Assembly: GCF_000739655.1 (NCBI RefSeq)
Contig: NZ_BATR01000102.1
Location: forward strand, 21,202 to 85,201
Reading direction: 5' to 3'
DNA length: 64,000 nucleotides
Source: Verrucomicrobium sp. BvORR106
GTDB taxonomy: Bacteria; Verrucomicrobiota; Verrucomicrobiia; Verrucomicrobiales; Verrucomicrobiaceae
Positions 1 to 8,842 of the stretch are shown piece after piece. The notes beneath the pieces were generated by a model. It was given only the letters and a program-made list of their open reading frames with translations. It searched no databases and was not told the origin of the DNA. The translations under genes were made by a program, and so were the position numbers. The number at the start of each line of letters is the position of its first letter. Positions within the stretch are counted from its first letter, which is position 1.

Positions 1-1
1 G

Positions 2-481
2 GTTGCGGCGATGCAGCAATCCGCGTTGCTTGGGAACACGGCTGTGATGGCCACCTTTATCAAAGAGGCGAACCTCGACATCAACCATGCCCTGCAGAAA
101 GCCACTGAGCCATCTTGGACACCAACGCCTGAAGAAGGGCAGCCTCGTCCGAAGCTTCGGACCGCATTGAGCCTGGCGGTGGCTGAAGGCAGGCTGGAAA
201 CAGTGAAATGGCTCTTGGATCGAGGCGCCCAGACCGAGGGCGTGGACGACCGTGGGTGGCCTCCGCTCTGTAGTGCAGCTGCGTCTGGGAACGTGGAGAT
301 GGTCAAGTTGCTGATCGCAAAAGGAGCATCCCTGCAGACAAAGGATGGCAAGGGCAGCTCAGCCCTCGATCTGGCGGTCGAATTCGGTCACGATGATGTG
401 GTGGCACTGCTTCGAAGCCAAGAGCTGGGAGAAAAGTCCCTGCCCGTCAAAACGCCCCTCCAGAACGCACCAAAAAACTGA
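2..481 (+). CDS. Ankyrin-repeat protein (C-terminal part, runs in from upstream)
   Basis: The reading frame is open to the left edge (first in-window ATG at 11), so the gene probably starts outside the window. The visible ~156 residues hold two to three ankyrin repeats: the pattern 'TALSLAVAEGRLETVKWLL' at about residues 50-69, then 'PLCSAAASGNVEMVKLLI' and 'ALDLAVEFGHDDVVALL', each with the helix-turn-helix and Gly/Asp hairpin spacing of the family. Ankyrin repeats bind other proteins, so no catalytic role can be named. The C-terminal ~20 residues are a short polar tail. The stop lies 3 bp from the end of the convergent gene at 485, so the two transcripts must meet here without room for a separate terminator. 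Confidence 0.75.
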   Translation, partial: VAAMQQSALLGNTAVMATFIKEANLDINHALQKATEPSWTPTPEEGQPRPKLRTALSLAVAEGRLETVKWLLDRGAQTEGVDDRGWPPLCSAAASGNVEMVKLLIAKGASLQTKDGKGSSALDLAVEFGHDDVVALLRSQELGEKSLPVKTPLQNAPKN

Positions 482-484
482 CCA

Positions 485-1375
485 TCAGGGGGAGGGGACG
501 GCTTTGAATGCGGTGATGATTCTCCCAACGCCCGGGTAGTCGCCATCTTGAGATGCGTGCCACGCTGCGCAGAGCCATCCCTTGGTCGTTTTGAGATCCA
601 GATGGGCGTTCCAATGACTCTGTCCCGGAAGTCTCTCCTCGGTTAGCTTTCCTGAATTGGGATCGTAGCTGCTCAGAACGGTTTGCCACGCCGTCGTGGG
701 ATTTTGCAGTTCGGCGAGGGTGTTGGCAGCCTTTACCCAGACTACCCACCAGCGTCCACCGGCCCAGACAGGTGGCGAGGCTCGCGGAAAGCTGTAGACG
801 AGCGCGGGTTCACCGAGCCGGATTCGACTCCCCGGTTGAGCGCCATCCCGGGCTACATGGGTCAAGTAGAGTGAGGTGGGGGTATCTCCATCGGTTCGGT
901 CTCCGGTGGAGTCAGTCCAGGTGAACCCGACCCATTTGTCGGTGAAAGTGCAGGCGCTGATCTCGGCATGCTTTTCGGGAGAAACTGGCAGCGGCGTTTC
1001 ATGGAGAGGGGTGCCTTCAATTCGAATGCTGGTAAGGACGAAGCGTTGTCCTTCGGCTGTAGGTTTCGTCTCGACGACAAGCCCTGCGACGTTGCTACGG
1101 TGTTCGGCCCACGGGCGTTCGGGTACCTCTTGAGCACGATGTCTGGGAACGACGACCTTTCCGTCGGGCGAATAGATGATCCGGAAAAAGGGATTCTTTT
1201 GGGAGCGAAGTTGCCCGACAGGGGTTTCTTCGATGGCGCGAAATGCCACTGCGAATTTCCCATCGATCACCTCGATGCTGGGGTGGGTCTCCCCGCTGGG
1301 ATCTTGATGCCCTTGCGCAATTCCCACGGCCAGCCCAAGCCACGCCAGTTGAAGGACCATTTTGGGGAGTGCCAT
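485..1375 (-). CDS. Secreted protein of unknown function
   Basis: The protein is about 296 residues if it starts at the ATG at 1375. That start gives a clean signal peptide (MALPKMVLQLAWLGLAVGIA, cleavage near QGH); the frame extends 22 codons further upstream to 1441 but that adds only polar sequence before the hydrophobic core. The mature part is rich in beta-prone, Trp/Gly segments ('VWAGGRWWVVWVKAAN', 'WVGFTWTDSTGD') that recur like blades of a sialidase- or WD-type propeller, but I do not recognise a named family and no catalytic motif is evident. It is probably periplasmic or cell-surface. It converges on the ankyrin gene and is divergent from the small lipoprotein gene at 1525. Confidence 0.6.
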   Translation of the reverse strand: MALPKMVLQLAWLGLAVGIAQGHQDPSGETHPSIEVIDGKFAVAFRAIEETPVGQLRSQKNPFFRIIYSPDGKVVVPRHRAQEVPERPWAEHRSNVAGLVVETKPTAEGQRFVLTSIRIEGTPLHETPLPVSPEKHAEISACTFTDKWVGFTWTDSTGDRTDGDTPTSLYLTHVARDGAQPGSRIRLGEPALVYSFPRASPPVWAGGRWWVVWVKAANTLAELQNPTTAWQTVLSSYDPNSGKLTEERLPGQSHWNAHLDLKTTKGWLCAAWHASQDGDYPGVGRIITAFKAVPSP

Positions 1376-1524
1376 CGCGCTAAAATACCCAGACCATTGG
1401 CCGAGAGGCAAGTCTTCTCGCCATCGGTCATTTTGTCGCACCCCCGTTTCACCGTTTCCGCCTTGCGCGGACGGGTTTGACCGCTAGTGTGGGCGGGACA
1501 GTCCGACAGATTGACCTGCCAAGC

Positions 1525-1740
1525 ATGAAGACCACGTTCGTTGCCGCCACTCTCGCTCTCGCCGCCCTTTTCACGACCTCCTGTGAACAGCACAAGTGGT
1601 CCGAGACCAGCAAGCTTTTCAAGGCTCATGGCGGGGAAGAAGGTGCGCATGGCGCCCACGGCGATGCCAAAGGTCACGGTGATGACCACGGCAAGGCTGA
1701 CTCCCATGGCGAGAAGAAGGAAGGCGAAGCCAAGCACTAA
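1525..1740 (+). CDS. Small His-rich lipoprotein
   Basis: The protein is 71 residues. It starts with a lipoprotein signal (MKTTFVAATLALAALFTTSC), with the Cys at residue 20 as the likely lipidation site. The rest is a low-complexity tail of His, Gly, Asp, Glu and Lys (repeats such as GAHGAHGDAKGHGDDHG), with roughly a dozen histidines. Such tails commonly bind divalent metals such as zinc, nickel or copper, but here that is inference. The frame could begin at 1477, but only the ATG at 1525 gives a signal peptide. A 9-bp hairpin follows at 1785-1809. No metal transporter is adjacent. Confidence 0.6.
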   Translation: MKTTFVAATLALAALFTTSCEQHKWSETSKLFKAHGGEEGAHGAHGDAKGHGDDHGKADSHGEKKEGEAKH

Positions 1741-1784
1741 GCTGGGCTGGTCTCCTCTTCATTCCATTCTAGATTTTCGTAAGA

Positions 1785-1809
1785 GTGGGGGCTGAAAATT
1801 AGCCCCCAC
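1785..1809 (+). terminator. Hairpin after the His-rich lipoprotein gene
   Basis: There is a perfect 9-bp stem (GTGGGGGCT / AGCCCCCAC) around a 7-nt loop, GAAAATT. No U-run follows, so it may be a transcript-end stabiliser rather than a classical intrinsic terminator. It sits 45 bp past the stop at 1740 and before the next gene at 1865. Confidence 0.5.
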
Positions 1810-1864
1810 GGCCCGGGAGCGGGTGATATATTGTTAAAGCGGTGACTCAACCGTCCCTCCACCT

Positions 1865-2371
1865 ATGCGTGCTCCCCTCGGCCCTCTCGCCCTGCTGACA
1901 TTGCTCGGGCTCTTTTTGCTCCCGTTTGTGGAATTCTCCTGCAAGGGACAGAAGGTGATGACCGCCACCGGCTACGAGGTGGCCTTTGGCAAGAACATGA
2001 CGGCGGATCTGCCGATCAGCGACTGGCTCAAAGGGGAGCGAGAGCCCGGAGAACTGGGGAAATCCCGTTCCCGCGATGGCTTTGACCTCACGATCAGCCA
2101 GAAAGAGCGCACCCAGGGACGTCCACTCGTGGCGGCGGCGCTGATTGTGGCCGTGGTGGGTGGGTTGGTGGGGTTCCTCTGGCCCAGCTTGGGTGGTTTT
2201 GCGGGCATGGCCGCGTGTGCGCTGCTTTTGGTATCCCAGAGTGATATGAACAAGGAGATCCAGGAGCAGCAGATCCCTCTTTTGGTGGTGAACTTCCTTC
2301 CTGGATTCTGGGCCTCTTTCTGTGCGGCAGCGGTCGGCGCGGTACTGTGCTTCCTGGGCGGCAAAAAGTAG
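1865..2371 (+). CDS. Small integral membrane protein of unknown function
   Basis: The protein is 168 residues. An N-terminal hydrophobic helix (about residues 5-24) ends in 'FVEFSC'. A polar periplasmic or cytoplasmic segment of ~60 residues follows, then three further hydrophobic stretches (about residues 78-98, 100-115 and 135-165). No family is recognised. It is probably monocistronic, and its stop is 12 bp from the end of the convergent repressor gene. Confidence 0.55.
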   Translation: MRAPLGPLALLTLLGLFLLPFVEFSCKGQKVMTATGYEVAFGKNMTADLPISDWLKGEREPGELGKSRSRDGFDLTISQKERTQGRPLVAAALIVAVVGGLVGFLWPSLGGFAGMAACALLLVSQSDMNKEIQEQQIPLLVVNFLPGFWASFCAAAVGAVLCFLGGKK

Positions 2372-2383
2372 GGCAACCGCCTC

Positions 2384-3508
2384 TCAGCGGCTCCGGTTCG
2401 TGTAGGCCCCGCAGGATTCTCTCACCACCAAGTGGGGAGAGAGCAGCACCATCCGCGGTGGCAGAGTGGGAGAGGTCATGCGCTCCAGCAGCGTGTTGAA
2501 CGCCATGTGCGCGATGTCCCGGCAGGGCTGGTGCATGGTGGTGAGAGGGACGGAGAGCAGGGAGGCCACCTGCACGTCATCAAAGCCCACCACCCGGATG
2601 TCCTGCGGCACATTGATCTTCAGGTGGGAGAGGGATTGCAGCAGGCGGGCGGCGACGAAGTCCGTCGTGCACATGAGCGCGTCCACCCGTCGTCCTGCCA
2701 CCACCTGCCGGACGAACTTCACATCTCCCGGGTCCCCGGTCTGCACAAAGTCCCGGGGCACTTCCAGACCGTGCGTCATCATGGCGGCCCGGGCTCCCGC
2801 TATGCGCGCATCCGCTGGTGGGGCGGAGAAGGGCATGACCACGTAGCCGAGGTGCTTGGCCCCCAGCTTGATGAGATGCTCCGCGAGGATGTAGCCGCCG
2901 GCAAAATTGTCGAGCCCCACCAGGTCCATTGGGCTGCGCTCGGGAAATGCACCAATATCCCGGTCCACCAGCACGACGGGGATGCCTGCCCCGCGAAGAC
3001 GCTCGATGATGCGGTGATTCGCCGCCTGATTGTACGGGCGGTGCTCGAAGGGGACGAAAAACACGCCCGCCACGCCTTTTTCAATAAACTGCTCACAGAG
3101 GGTCTCCACCTCCTCCACCCGGGTGTCCATTTCCGTCTTGGGGCGGCTGGTGCCTCCCCACCACATGCCGTAGTCGTGCACGCGCGCCAGACCGGATAAT
3201 TCCCCGAAAATACTCTCGAATATTTCGGGTTTTCCGTGGCTGGTGAGGATAAATCCGAGCTGGCGGAAGGAAGTCCGCGTGCCAGCCGCGCCCGGGGGGC
3301 TGACAGATTCCCTGACATACGTCCCGGAACCGGCCCGTCGGTAGATGATGCCCTGGTCCTGCAGGTCGCGCAGCGCCCTGCCCACCGTGGGACGTGAGAC
3401 ATTGAACCGCTTAACCAGTTGAGCCTCACTGGGCAGCCGCTCGTTTCCGGCGTGCTTGCCGGCGGCGATTTCGGTCGCGAGTTGGCGGGAGATCTCCTGA
3501 TGTTTCAT
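2384..3508 (-). CDS. GntR-type HTH regulator with LacI-like sugar-binding domain
   Basis: The protein is about 374 residues from the ATG at 3508; a GTG at 3535 would add nine. Residues ~1-75 form a GntR winged helix (LPSEAQLVKRFNVSRPTVGRALRDL, shown here in two parts: 'LPSEAQLVKRFNVSRP' then 'TVGRALRDLQDQGII', ending 'RRAGSGTYV'). Residues ~90-370 are a periplasmic-binding-protein fold of the LacI type ('VVLVDRDIG', 'VGLDNFAGGYILAEHLIKLG', 'DALMCTTDFVAARLLQSL', 'VVGFDDVQVASLL'). This architecture is that of AraR-like repressors, which release DNA on binding a sugar or polyol. It is transcribed away from the OprB/ABC/dehydrogenase genes, so control of that operon and itself is the obvious inference. 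I found no clear palindromic operator in the 194-bp divergent spacer. Confidence 0.85.
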   Translation of the reverse strand: MKHQEISRQLATEIAAGKHAGNERLPSEAQLVKRFNVSRPTVGRALRDLQDQGIIYRRAGSGTYVRESVSPPGAAGTRTSFRQLGFILTSHGKPEIFESIFGELSGLARVHDYGMWWGGTSRPKTEMDTRVEEVETLCEQFIEKGVAGVFFVPFEHRPYNQAANHRIIERLRGAGIPVVLVDRDIGAFPERSPMDLVGLDNFAGGYILAEHLIKLGAKHLGYVVMPFSAPPADARIAGARAAMMTHGLEVPRDFVQTGDPGDVKFVRQVVAGRRVDALMCTTDFVAARLLQSLSHLKINVPQDIRVVGFDDVQVASLLSVPLTTMHQPCRDIAHMAFNTLLERMTSPTLPPRMVLLSPHLVVRESCGAYTNRSR

Positions 3509-3589
3509 GCGTGTCACATGGGTGAATCCTGTCACTATCAGGTTTTGAATCAGTCAGGTCAAGTTTCTAAAAGATGACATGACAAGGTG

Positions 3590-3620
3590 TTCACAGAATT
3601 GGGGTGGATTTTCTTAATAT
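3590..3620 (+). promoter_or_regulatory. Possible promoter of the OprB porin operon
   Basis: Within the divergent spacer there is TTCACA (3590-3595) and TAATAT (3615-3620). The spacing is 19 bp, longer than ideal, and the -10 matches only in part, so this is weak. The first gene of the operon starts at 3703. Confidence 0.25.
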
Positions 3621-3702
3621 CTCTTCAGCCGCCGGACACGGGCCCACCGGTGCGCTGAAACCCATTCAATAGAAAATCCAAACTTCCTACCACGACTTCC
3701 TC

Positions 3703-5028
3703 ATGCACTTGAGCCCCATCAAAAAATGTCTCATCGCCGCGGTTATTTCCGGAACCTCCTTCGCATCTTCATCCGCCTCTGAGGGCGGCTACTGGCAGGG
3801 CGAGCACGCGCTCGGGAACTTCCTCGGCATCCGTGATTCCCTTGAAGCCGCAGGGGTCACTTTCTTCGGCAGCTATGAAGCCAACATCGGCGGGAACCCG
3901 GTGGGGGGACGCGAGCGGGGCGTGGCCTACTCGGACAACTTCGATTTCGGCCTGCGGTTTGATCTGGAAAAGCTCGTCGGCTGGGATGGAGCCACCTTCA
4001 CGGTTCAAGGAGTGCAACGTGACGGCACCAGCCTGACCAACGACTATGTGGGCAACTTCTACCAGGTGCAGCAGAACTTCGGAGTGCAGACCACCATGCT
4101 CTACGGGGTGTACTTTGAGCAGAAGTTTCTGGATGACCGCGCCTCGCTGAAGTTCGGCCGGTTTGCCACCAACGACGACTTTGCCACTTCACCCATCTAC
4201 GGTCTCTACATGGGTAATGCCATCGACGGCAATCCCAAGTCACTGGTATCCAGCGGGGCGTTTACTTCGTATCCAGGATCTTCATGGGCGGCACGTTTCA
4301 AATACGAGACGTCTGCCGAAACCAATGTGTCCCTCGGCGTGTATCAGAACACAGACACGGTCTATGATGAAGGCAAGCATGGCCTCGACTGGAGCATGCG
4401 CGGCAATGATGGCGTGATGTTCATCGGTCAGGTGGGTTGGACGCCGGAGTTCTTCCGCAAGCCGGTGGCTTCGGGAACCACCGTGGATGGCAAGTCTGCG
4501 AAGGCAGTGCAGCCGACGACGGAGATGAAAGGTCTGCCTGGTCACTACTGGCTGGGGATGTATTACTCCACCTGGGAAACCCGGGCTTTTGACAGCGATG
4601 AGCTGCAGGATGGCAAGTATGGTTTCTATGTGCACGCCGATCAGATGGTGTACCAGGAATCCCCAGGCAGTGATCAGGGACTGACTCTGTGGACCGCGGC
4701 GGTCTATCAACCTGATGAGCGGGTCAATATCATCCCTTTCCAGATCAACGGTGGCCTGGTGTACAAGGGGCTCATCCCCGGGCGTGAAGCGGACTCCACC
4801 ATTCTCGGCCTTTCCTACGGCAGCTTCAGCAAGGACTACGCCCGCGAGGAACGGAAGGCGGGGCGCGGCAATCCTGACTACGAGTTCGTGGTGGAGGCCG
4901 GCCATCGCATCCAGCTCACCAAGTTCGCCTACGTGATGCCGGAGCTGCAGTGGATCATCAACCCTGCGGGCACTGGTCAGGTGGATGACGCCCTCGTGGT
5001 GGGCCTGCGGATTGGCATCACCTTCTGA
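3703..5028 (+). CDS. Carbohydrate porin, OprB family
   Basis: The protein is 441 residues with a signal peptide (MHLSPIKKCLIAAVISGTS, cleavage near ASSSA) and the alternating hydrophobic/aromatic strands of an outer-membrane beta-barrel. The early segment 'WQGEHALGNFLGIRDSLEAAG' is the typical OprB opening, where a plug helix precedes the barrel. The mid region 'LKFGRFATNDDFATSPIYG' matches the conserved OprB 'GR...DF' region, and the C-terminus ends in 'VVGLRIGITF', with the terminal Phe recognised by BamA. It would let sugars or polyols cross the outer membrane for the ABC transporter encoded directly downstream. It is the first gene of the proposed operon, 60-75 bp before the ATPase gene. 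Confidence 0.88.
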   Translation: MHLSPIKKCLIAAVISGTSFASSSASEGGYWQGEHALGNFLGIRDSLEAAGVTFFGSYEANIGGNPVGGRERGVAYSDNFDFGLRFDLEKLVGWDGATFTVQGVQRDGTSLTNDYVGNFYQVQQNFGVQTTMLYGVYFEQKFLDDRASLKFGRFATNDDFATSPIYGLYMGNAIDGNPKSLVSSGAFTSYPGSSWAARFKYETSAETNVSLGVYQNTDTVYDEGKHGLDWSMRGNDGVMFIGQVGWTPEFFRKPVASGTTVDGKSAKAVQPTTEMKGLPGHYWLGMYYSTWETRAFDSDELQDGKYGFYVHADQMVYQESPGSDQGLTLWTAAVYQPDERVNIIPFQINGGLVYKGLIPGREADSTILGLSYGSFSKDYAREERKAGRGNPDYEFVVEAGHRIQLTKFAYVMPELQWIINPAGTGQVDDALVVGLRIGITF

Positions 5029-5103
5029 TGCCGGCGCCGCCATGGCGTATTGCCTAGAACCTCAATGCATCAATCCCGTGTTTGATTTGTGATTTCAGAA
5101 CTT

Positions 5104-6642
5104 ATGAAACAGGAACCCAACCTTGCACCGGGGCACCTCCCGGACAATGGCCCGCCCCTGCTGCTAAGTGCGGATGGCGTCACGAAATCCTTCAACGGCG
5201 TGCCGGCATTGCGCAACGGCGTGCTCAAGCTCCGCCCCGGCAGTGTGCATGCGCTGTGCGGGGGCAACGGGGCGGGGAAGTCGACATTCCTCAGCATCCT
5301 GATGGGCATCCTTCAGCGGGATGGCGGAGACATCCAGGTGGATGGCAGGGAGGTCCACTTCAAAAACCCCCGGCAGGCCCTGGAGGCGGGCATCTCCATC
5401 ATCACGCAGGAGCTGAGCCCGGTGAAAGGCATGACAGTGGCGGAGAACCTGTATCTGGGCCGGGAGCCCCGCCGCCTGGGCTGTTTCGTCAATCACGGCC
5501 GACTCAACGCCATAGCGGCGGAACTGCTGGACCGGCTGGGTTTCAGGATCCAACCCACCAGTCTCATGAGCTCCCTCAGCCTGGCGGAGATGCAATTGGT
5601 GGAGATTGCCAAGGCACTTACCCATGACTCCCGCATCCTCATCATGGATGAGCCCACCTCCGCCATCGGGCAGCACGAGACCGAGCTGCTCTTCAAGGCG
5701 GTGCGGCAGCTGCGCTCCATCGGGGCGGGCATCATCTACGTGACCCACCGCATGACGGAGATCTTCGAGCTGGCGGATGACTACACCGTCTTCCGCGATG
5801 GAGCATTTGTGGAGTCCGGCGCCATCCGGGATATCGACCGGCGCCATCTCATCCGGCAGATCATTGGGCGTGATGCGGCCTCGCAGTTCCGCTCGGTGGC
5901 CCCCGTGACGGTCAAACGTGAGGACCGCCCCTTGCTGGAGACGCGACACTATGCCTGTGGCAGCAAGTTTGGGGAGGTGAACCTCACTCTGCATCCGGGG
6001 GAGGTGGTGGGCATCTACGGTCTGCTGGGGTCCGGTCGCAGCGAGTTCTTGCAGTCGCTCTTCGGCCTGGAGGCGGGAGTGAAAGGGGAGTTGCGTATGA
6101 ATGGAGAAGCGGTGCGCGTGCGATCTCCCCAAGACGCCATGAAACAGGGCATGGCCCTGGTCACCGAGGATCGCAAAGGTTCCGGCCTGGTGCTGCCGCT
6201 TTCCATCACGGAAAACATCGCCATGTCCTCACTGGATCGGTGGTCCATCGCTGGCTTTGTGAACCGCCGACAGGAGGCGCAGGGCGTGCAGGAGATGGTG
6301 GAGAAGTTCAAGATCCGTGCGGCCAGCGTGAACCTGCCCGTGCAGTACATGAGCGGGGGCAATCAGCAGAAGGTCGTGCTGGGCCGATGGCTGCAGACCC
6401 GGCCCCGCCTGCTGCTGCTGGATGAGCCCACCCGCGGCATTGATGAAGGGGCCAAGCAGGAGATCTACCGCTTCATGACCGAGTTCACCTCCGCCGGCGG
6501 GGCCATCATCATGGTTTCGTCAGAGGTGGATGAAGTGCTCGGCATGAGTGACCGCGTGCTGGTCTTCCGCCGCGGCTTTCCCTGCCGGGAGAGCCGTGAT
6601 GGCCCTCTGACCCGCGAGGAACTCGTCCACCTCGCCGCCTGA
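5104..6642 (+). CDS. Sugar/polyol ABC transporter ATP-binding protein (RbsA/EryE type)
   Basis: The protein is about 512 residues from the ATG at 5104 (a GTG at 5089 is possible). It is a double-ATPase subunit of the CUT2 class. In half one, Walker A is GGNGAGKST, signature LSLAEMQLVEIAKAL and Walker B ILIMDEPTSAI. In half two, a degenerate Walker A (GLLGSGRSE) is followed by signature MSGGNQQKVVLGRWL and Walker B LLLLDEPTRGID. Degeneration of the second P-loop is normal for RbsA/MglA/XylG proteins. It energises uptake through the permease at 6684 with the binding protein at 7752. The substrate cannot be read from this subunit; the downstream dehydrogenase suggests a polyol. Confidence 0.93.
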   Translation: MKQEPNLAPGHLPDNGPPLLLSADGVTKSFNGVPALRNGVLKLRPGSVHALCGGNGAGKSTFLSILMGILQRDGGDIQVDGREVHFKNPRQALEAGISIITQELSPVKGMTVAENLYLGREPRRLGCFVNHGRLNAIAAELLDRLGFRIQPTSLMSSLSLAEMQLVEIAKALTHDSRILIMDEPTSAIGQHETELLFKAVRQLRSIGAGIIYVTHRMTEIFELADDYTVFRDGAFVESGAIRDIDRRHLIRQIIGRDAASQFRSVAPVTVKREDRPLLETRHYACGSKFGEVNLTLHPGEVVGIYGLLGSGRSEFLQSLFGLEAGVKGELRMNGEAVRVRSPQDAMKQGMALVTEDRKGSGLVLPLSITENIAMSSLDRWSIAGFVNRRQEAQGVQEMVEKFKIRAASVNLPVQYMSGGNQQKVVLGRWLQTRPRLLLLDEPTRGIDEGAKQEIYRFMTEFTSAGGAIIMVSSEVDEVLGMSDRVLVFRRGFPCRESRDGPLTREELVHLAA

Positions 6643-6683
6643 CCCCGACCTTTTTCCAATCTGCCCACCTCACTTTATTTCCT

Positions 6684-7700
6684 ATGATCACGAACACTTC
6701 CAACGTCGCCCTCACCACCCCAGCCACGGGGAGTGAATCCGCACCCTCCCTTTCGCGCCGACAGTCCACCATGACGTACGTGCACCAGTACGGCATCATC
6801 GTCGCCTTCTTCCTGCTCTGTGTGGGACTGTCGCTTTCCAGTGAGTATTTCCTCACTCCCAAGAACATCATCAATGTGCTCCGTCAGACCTCGATCAATG
6901 GCATTCTCGCCATTGGCATGACCTTGGTCATCCTGGCTCGTGGGATCGATCTCTCTGTGGGCTCGGTGCTGGCGCTCTCTGGCATTGTGGCCGCGAGCCT
7001 GGCCACAGGCGAAACACCGCAGCCTGCCTGGGTGGCGGTGACCGCCGGGCTGGGCGTAGGCCTCGCCTGCGGGTTGGTGAACGGTCTGGTCATTTCCCGT
7101 CTGAGTGTGCCTCCCTTTGTCGCGACACTCGGCATGTTGAGCGTCGCCCGTGGATTGACCTACATCTACAGCGAGGGCATGCCCATCCCTGATCTGAGCC
7201 AGAGCTTCCTCTGGTTGGGGCAGGGCCGTATTTGGCAGATCCCTGTGCCGGTGCTGTTCCTCGCTGCCACCTTCATCATCTTCTGGGTGGTGTTGAACAA
7301 GACCGTCTTCGGCCGCTACATCTATGCGGTAGGTGGCAACGAACGCAGTGCCCGAACTGCAGGCATCGGCACCAAGAAGGTCCTCGTAGCCGTGTATGGC
7401 CTGGCAGGCATGCTCGCGGGTTTGGGAGGCTTGATCCTCACGGCACGAACCACCGCAGGTTTGCCTCAGGCGGGGCAGTCTTATGAACTGGACGCCATTG
7501 CCGCCGTCGTGATCGGCGGCACCAGCCTCAACGGGGGCGTGGGCACCATCCGCGGCACCTTGTTCGGCGCACTCATCATCGGCGTCATCAACAACGGGCT
7601 GGACCTCCTCGGGGTGTCCTCCTTTTACCAACAAGTCGTGAAGGGCTGCATCATCGTCTGTGCCGTGCTGCTCGATCCCGCCCGCCGCTTCCGCGACTGA
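6684..7700 (+). CDS. Sugar/polyol ABC transporter permease (RbsC type)
   Basis: The protein is 338 residues with about ten hydrophobic helices, of the BPD_transp_2 family. Diagnostic segments include 'NGILAIGMTLVILARGIDLSVGS' (seen as NGILAIGMTLVIL and ARGIDLSVGSVLALSG), 'TVFGRYIYAVGGNERSARTAG' (in part GRYIYAVGGNERSARTAGI), the cytoplasmic loop that contacts the ATPase, and 'YELDAIAAVVIGGTSLNGG'. The N-terminal ~30 residues are polar and Ser/Thr-rich. It forms the transmembrane channel as a dimer. The gene starts 41 bp after the ATPase gene and is followed 51 bp later by the binding protein, in the classical rbsACB order. Confidence 0.93.
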   Translation: MITNTSNVALTTPATGSESAPSLSRRQSTMTYVHQYGIIVAFFLLCVGLSLSSEYFLTPKNIINVLRQTSINGILAIGMTLVILARGIDLSVGSVLALSGIVAASLATGETPQPAWVAVTAGLGVGLACGLVNGLVISRLSVPPFVATLGMLSVARGLTYIYSEGMPIPDLSQSFLWLGQGRIWQIPVPVLFLAATFIIFWVVLNKTVFGRYIYAVGGNERSARTAGIGTKKVLVAVYGLAGMLAGLGGLILTARTTAGLPQAGQSYELDAIAAVVIGGTSLNGGVGTIRGTLFGALIIGVINNGLDLLGVSSFYQQVVKGCIIVCAVLLDPARRFRD

Positions 7701-7751
7701 TCCTGAATTCAGGTAACAACTTTTCCTCAAACCAAAGCAACGAACATCCCA

Positions 7752-8762
7752 ATGAAACTAACGAAAAGAACGCTCCTCGCCCTGCTGCTCGGTTCCTGCA
7801 CCTTCGCTGGTCTTTCCAGTGCCCGTGCGGAAAAGCCGGTGAAAGTCGCCGCTGCTGTGTATGGCCTGCGCTCAGAGTTCATGAAAGTGTGGACCGACTG
7901 GCTCAAGGAGCACCCGGAGGTGAAGAACGGCGGCGTGAAGCTCACCGTTTTCGACGGGCGCTATGATCCCAACGTGCAGAACGACCAGTTCGACTCGATC
8001 ATTGTGCAGCAGTTCGATGCCATCATCTTTGTGCCCCTGGATATTGAGGCAGGCGGTCGCACGGTGACGAAGGCCATCAGTGCCGGCATCCCGGTGATCG
8101 GGGCCAATGCCCGTGCCAACTCCAAGGCGCTGACTTCCTATGTCGGCAGCAATGACAACGAGGGCGGTGCCATCGAGGCGCAGTACATCGTGGACAAGCT
8201 GGGAGGGAAGGGGAATGTCGTCATCCTGGAAGGTCCCATCGGCCAGTCCGGCCAGGTGGAGCGTCTCAAGGGCATCATGAGCGTGCTCGACAAGCATCCG
8301 GACATCAAGATCCTGGAGCGCAAAACGGCCAACTGGTCTCGCGCTGAAGCCCTGGCTCTCATGGAAAACTGGCTCACTGCGCACCCTGGCAAGATTCAGG
8401 GCGTCATCGGTGAGAACGATGAGATGGCCATCGGTGCCATCCAGGCGATCAAAGCCGCCGGACTCAATGTGAAAGACTTCGCCATCGTCGGGGTGGACGG
8501 GGTGAAAGACGCGATCCGTGCTGCCAAGGGCGGCGAGATGGTGAGCATCCTCCAGGATGCCAAAGCCCAGGCCCAGGGGGCGATGGACATCGCCCTGCGT
8601 GCGGTGCGTGGCGAAAGCTACCAGCCCCAGTCCGACATCTGGAAGCACTACGGGGACAAGCTGCCCTGGAAGGATGGCATTCAGAAAAACTATGACGTGC
8701 CCTGGACCATCATCACCGAGGCCAATGCCGACGAGGTGATGAAGATGGTCACCAACAAGTAA
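7752..8762 (+). CDS. Periplasmic sugar/polyol-binding protein (RbsB/EryG type)
   Basis: The protein is 336 residues. Its signal peptide is MKLTKRTLLALLLGSCTFAG, with a probable signal-peptidase-I site at ARA-E; 'LLGSC' could alternatively be read as a lipobox. The mature part is a Peripla_BP_4 fold ('FDSIIVQQFDAIIFVPLDIE', 'AISAGIPVIGANARA', 'YVGSNDNEGG', 'VIGENDEMAIGAIQAIKAAG', 'AIVGVDGVKDAIRAAKGG'). It captures substrate for the permease. An exceptionally strong hairpin follows its stop codon (8784-8817), which would keep this message more abundant than the rest of the operon, as is usual for binding proteins. Confidence 0.92.
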   Translation: MKLTKRTLLALLLGSCTFAGLSSARAEKPVKVAAAVYGLRSEFMKVWTDWLKEHPEVKNGGVKLTVFDGRYDPNVQNDQFDSIIVQQFDAIIFVPLDIEAGGRTVTKAISAGIPVIGANARANSKALTSYVGSNDNEGGAIEAQYIVDKLGGKGNVVILEGPIGQSGQVERLKGIMSVLDKHPDIKILERKTANWSRAEALALMENWLTAHPGKIQGVIGENDEMAIGAIQAIKAAGLNVKDFAIVGVDGVKDAIRAAKGGEMVSILQDAKAQAQGAMDIALRAVRGESYQPQSDIWKHYGDKLPWKDGIQKNYDVPWTIITEANADEVMKMVTNK

Positions 8763-8783
8763 GCCCCACCAGCCCTGCTCACA

Positions 8784-8817
8784 CTGCTGCAGGCTGTGGC
8801 AACGCAGCCTGCAGCAG
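8784..8817 (+). terminator. Strong hairpin between binding-protein and dehydrogenase genes
   Basis: There is a perfect 13-bp stem (CTGCTGCAGGCTG at 8784-8796 pairing with CAGCCTGCAGCAG at 8805-8817) around the loop TGGCAACG. No U-run follows, so partial termination or 3'-end protection of the upstream message is more likely than full termination. It lies 21 bp past the binding-protein stop. Confidence 0.7.
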
Positions 8818-8842
8818 CCAACAATTTGCCCCCAATTCCGAC

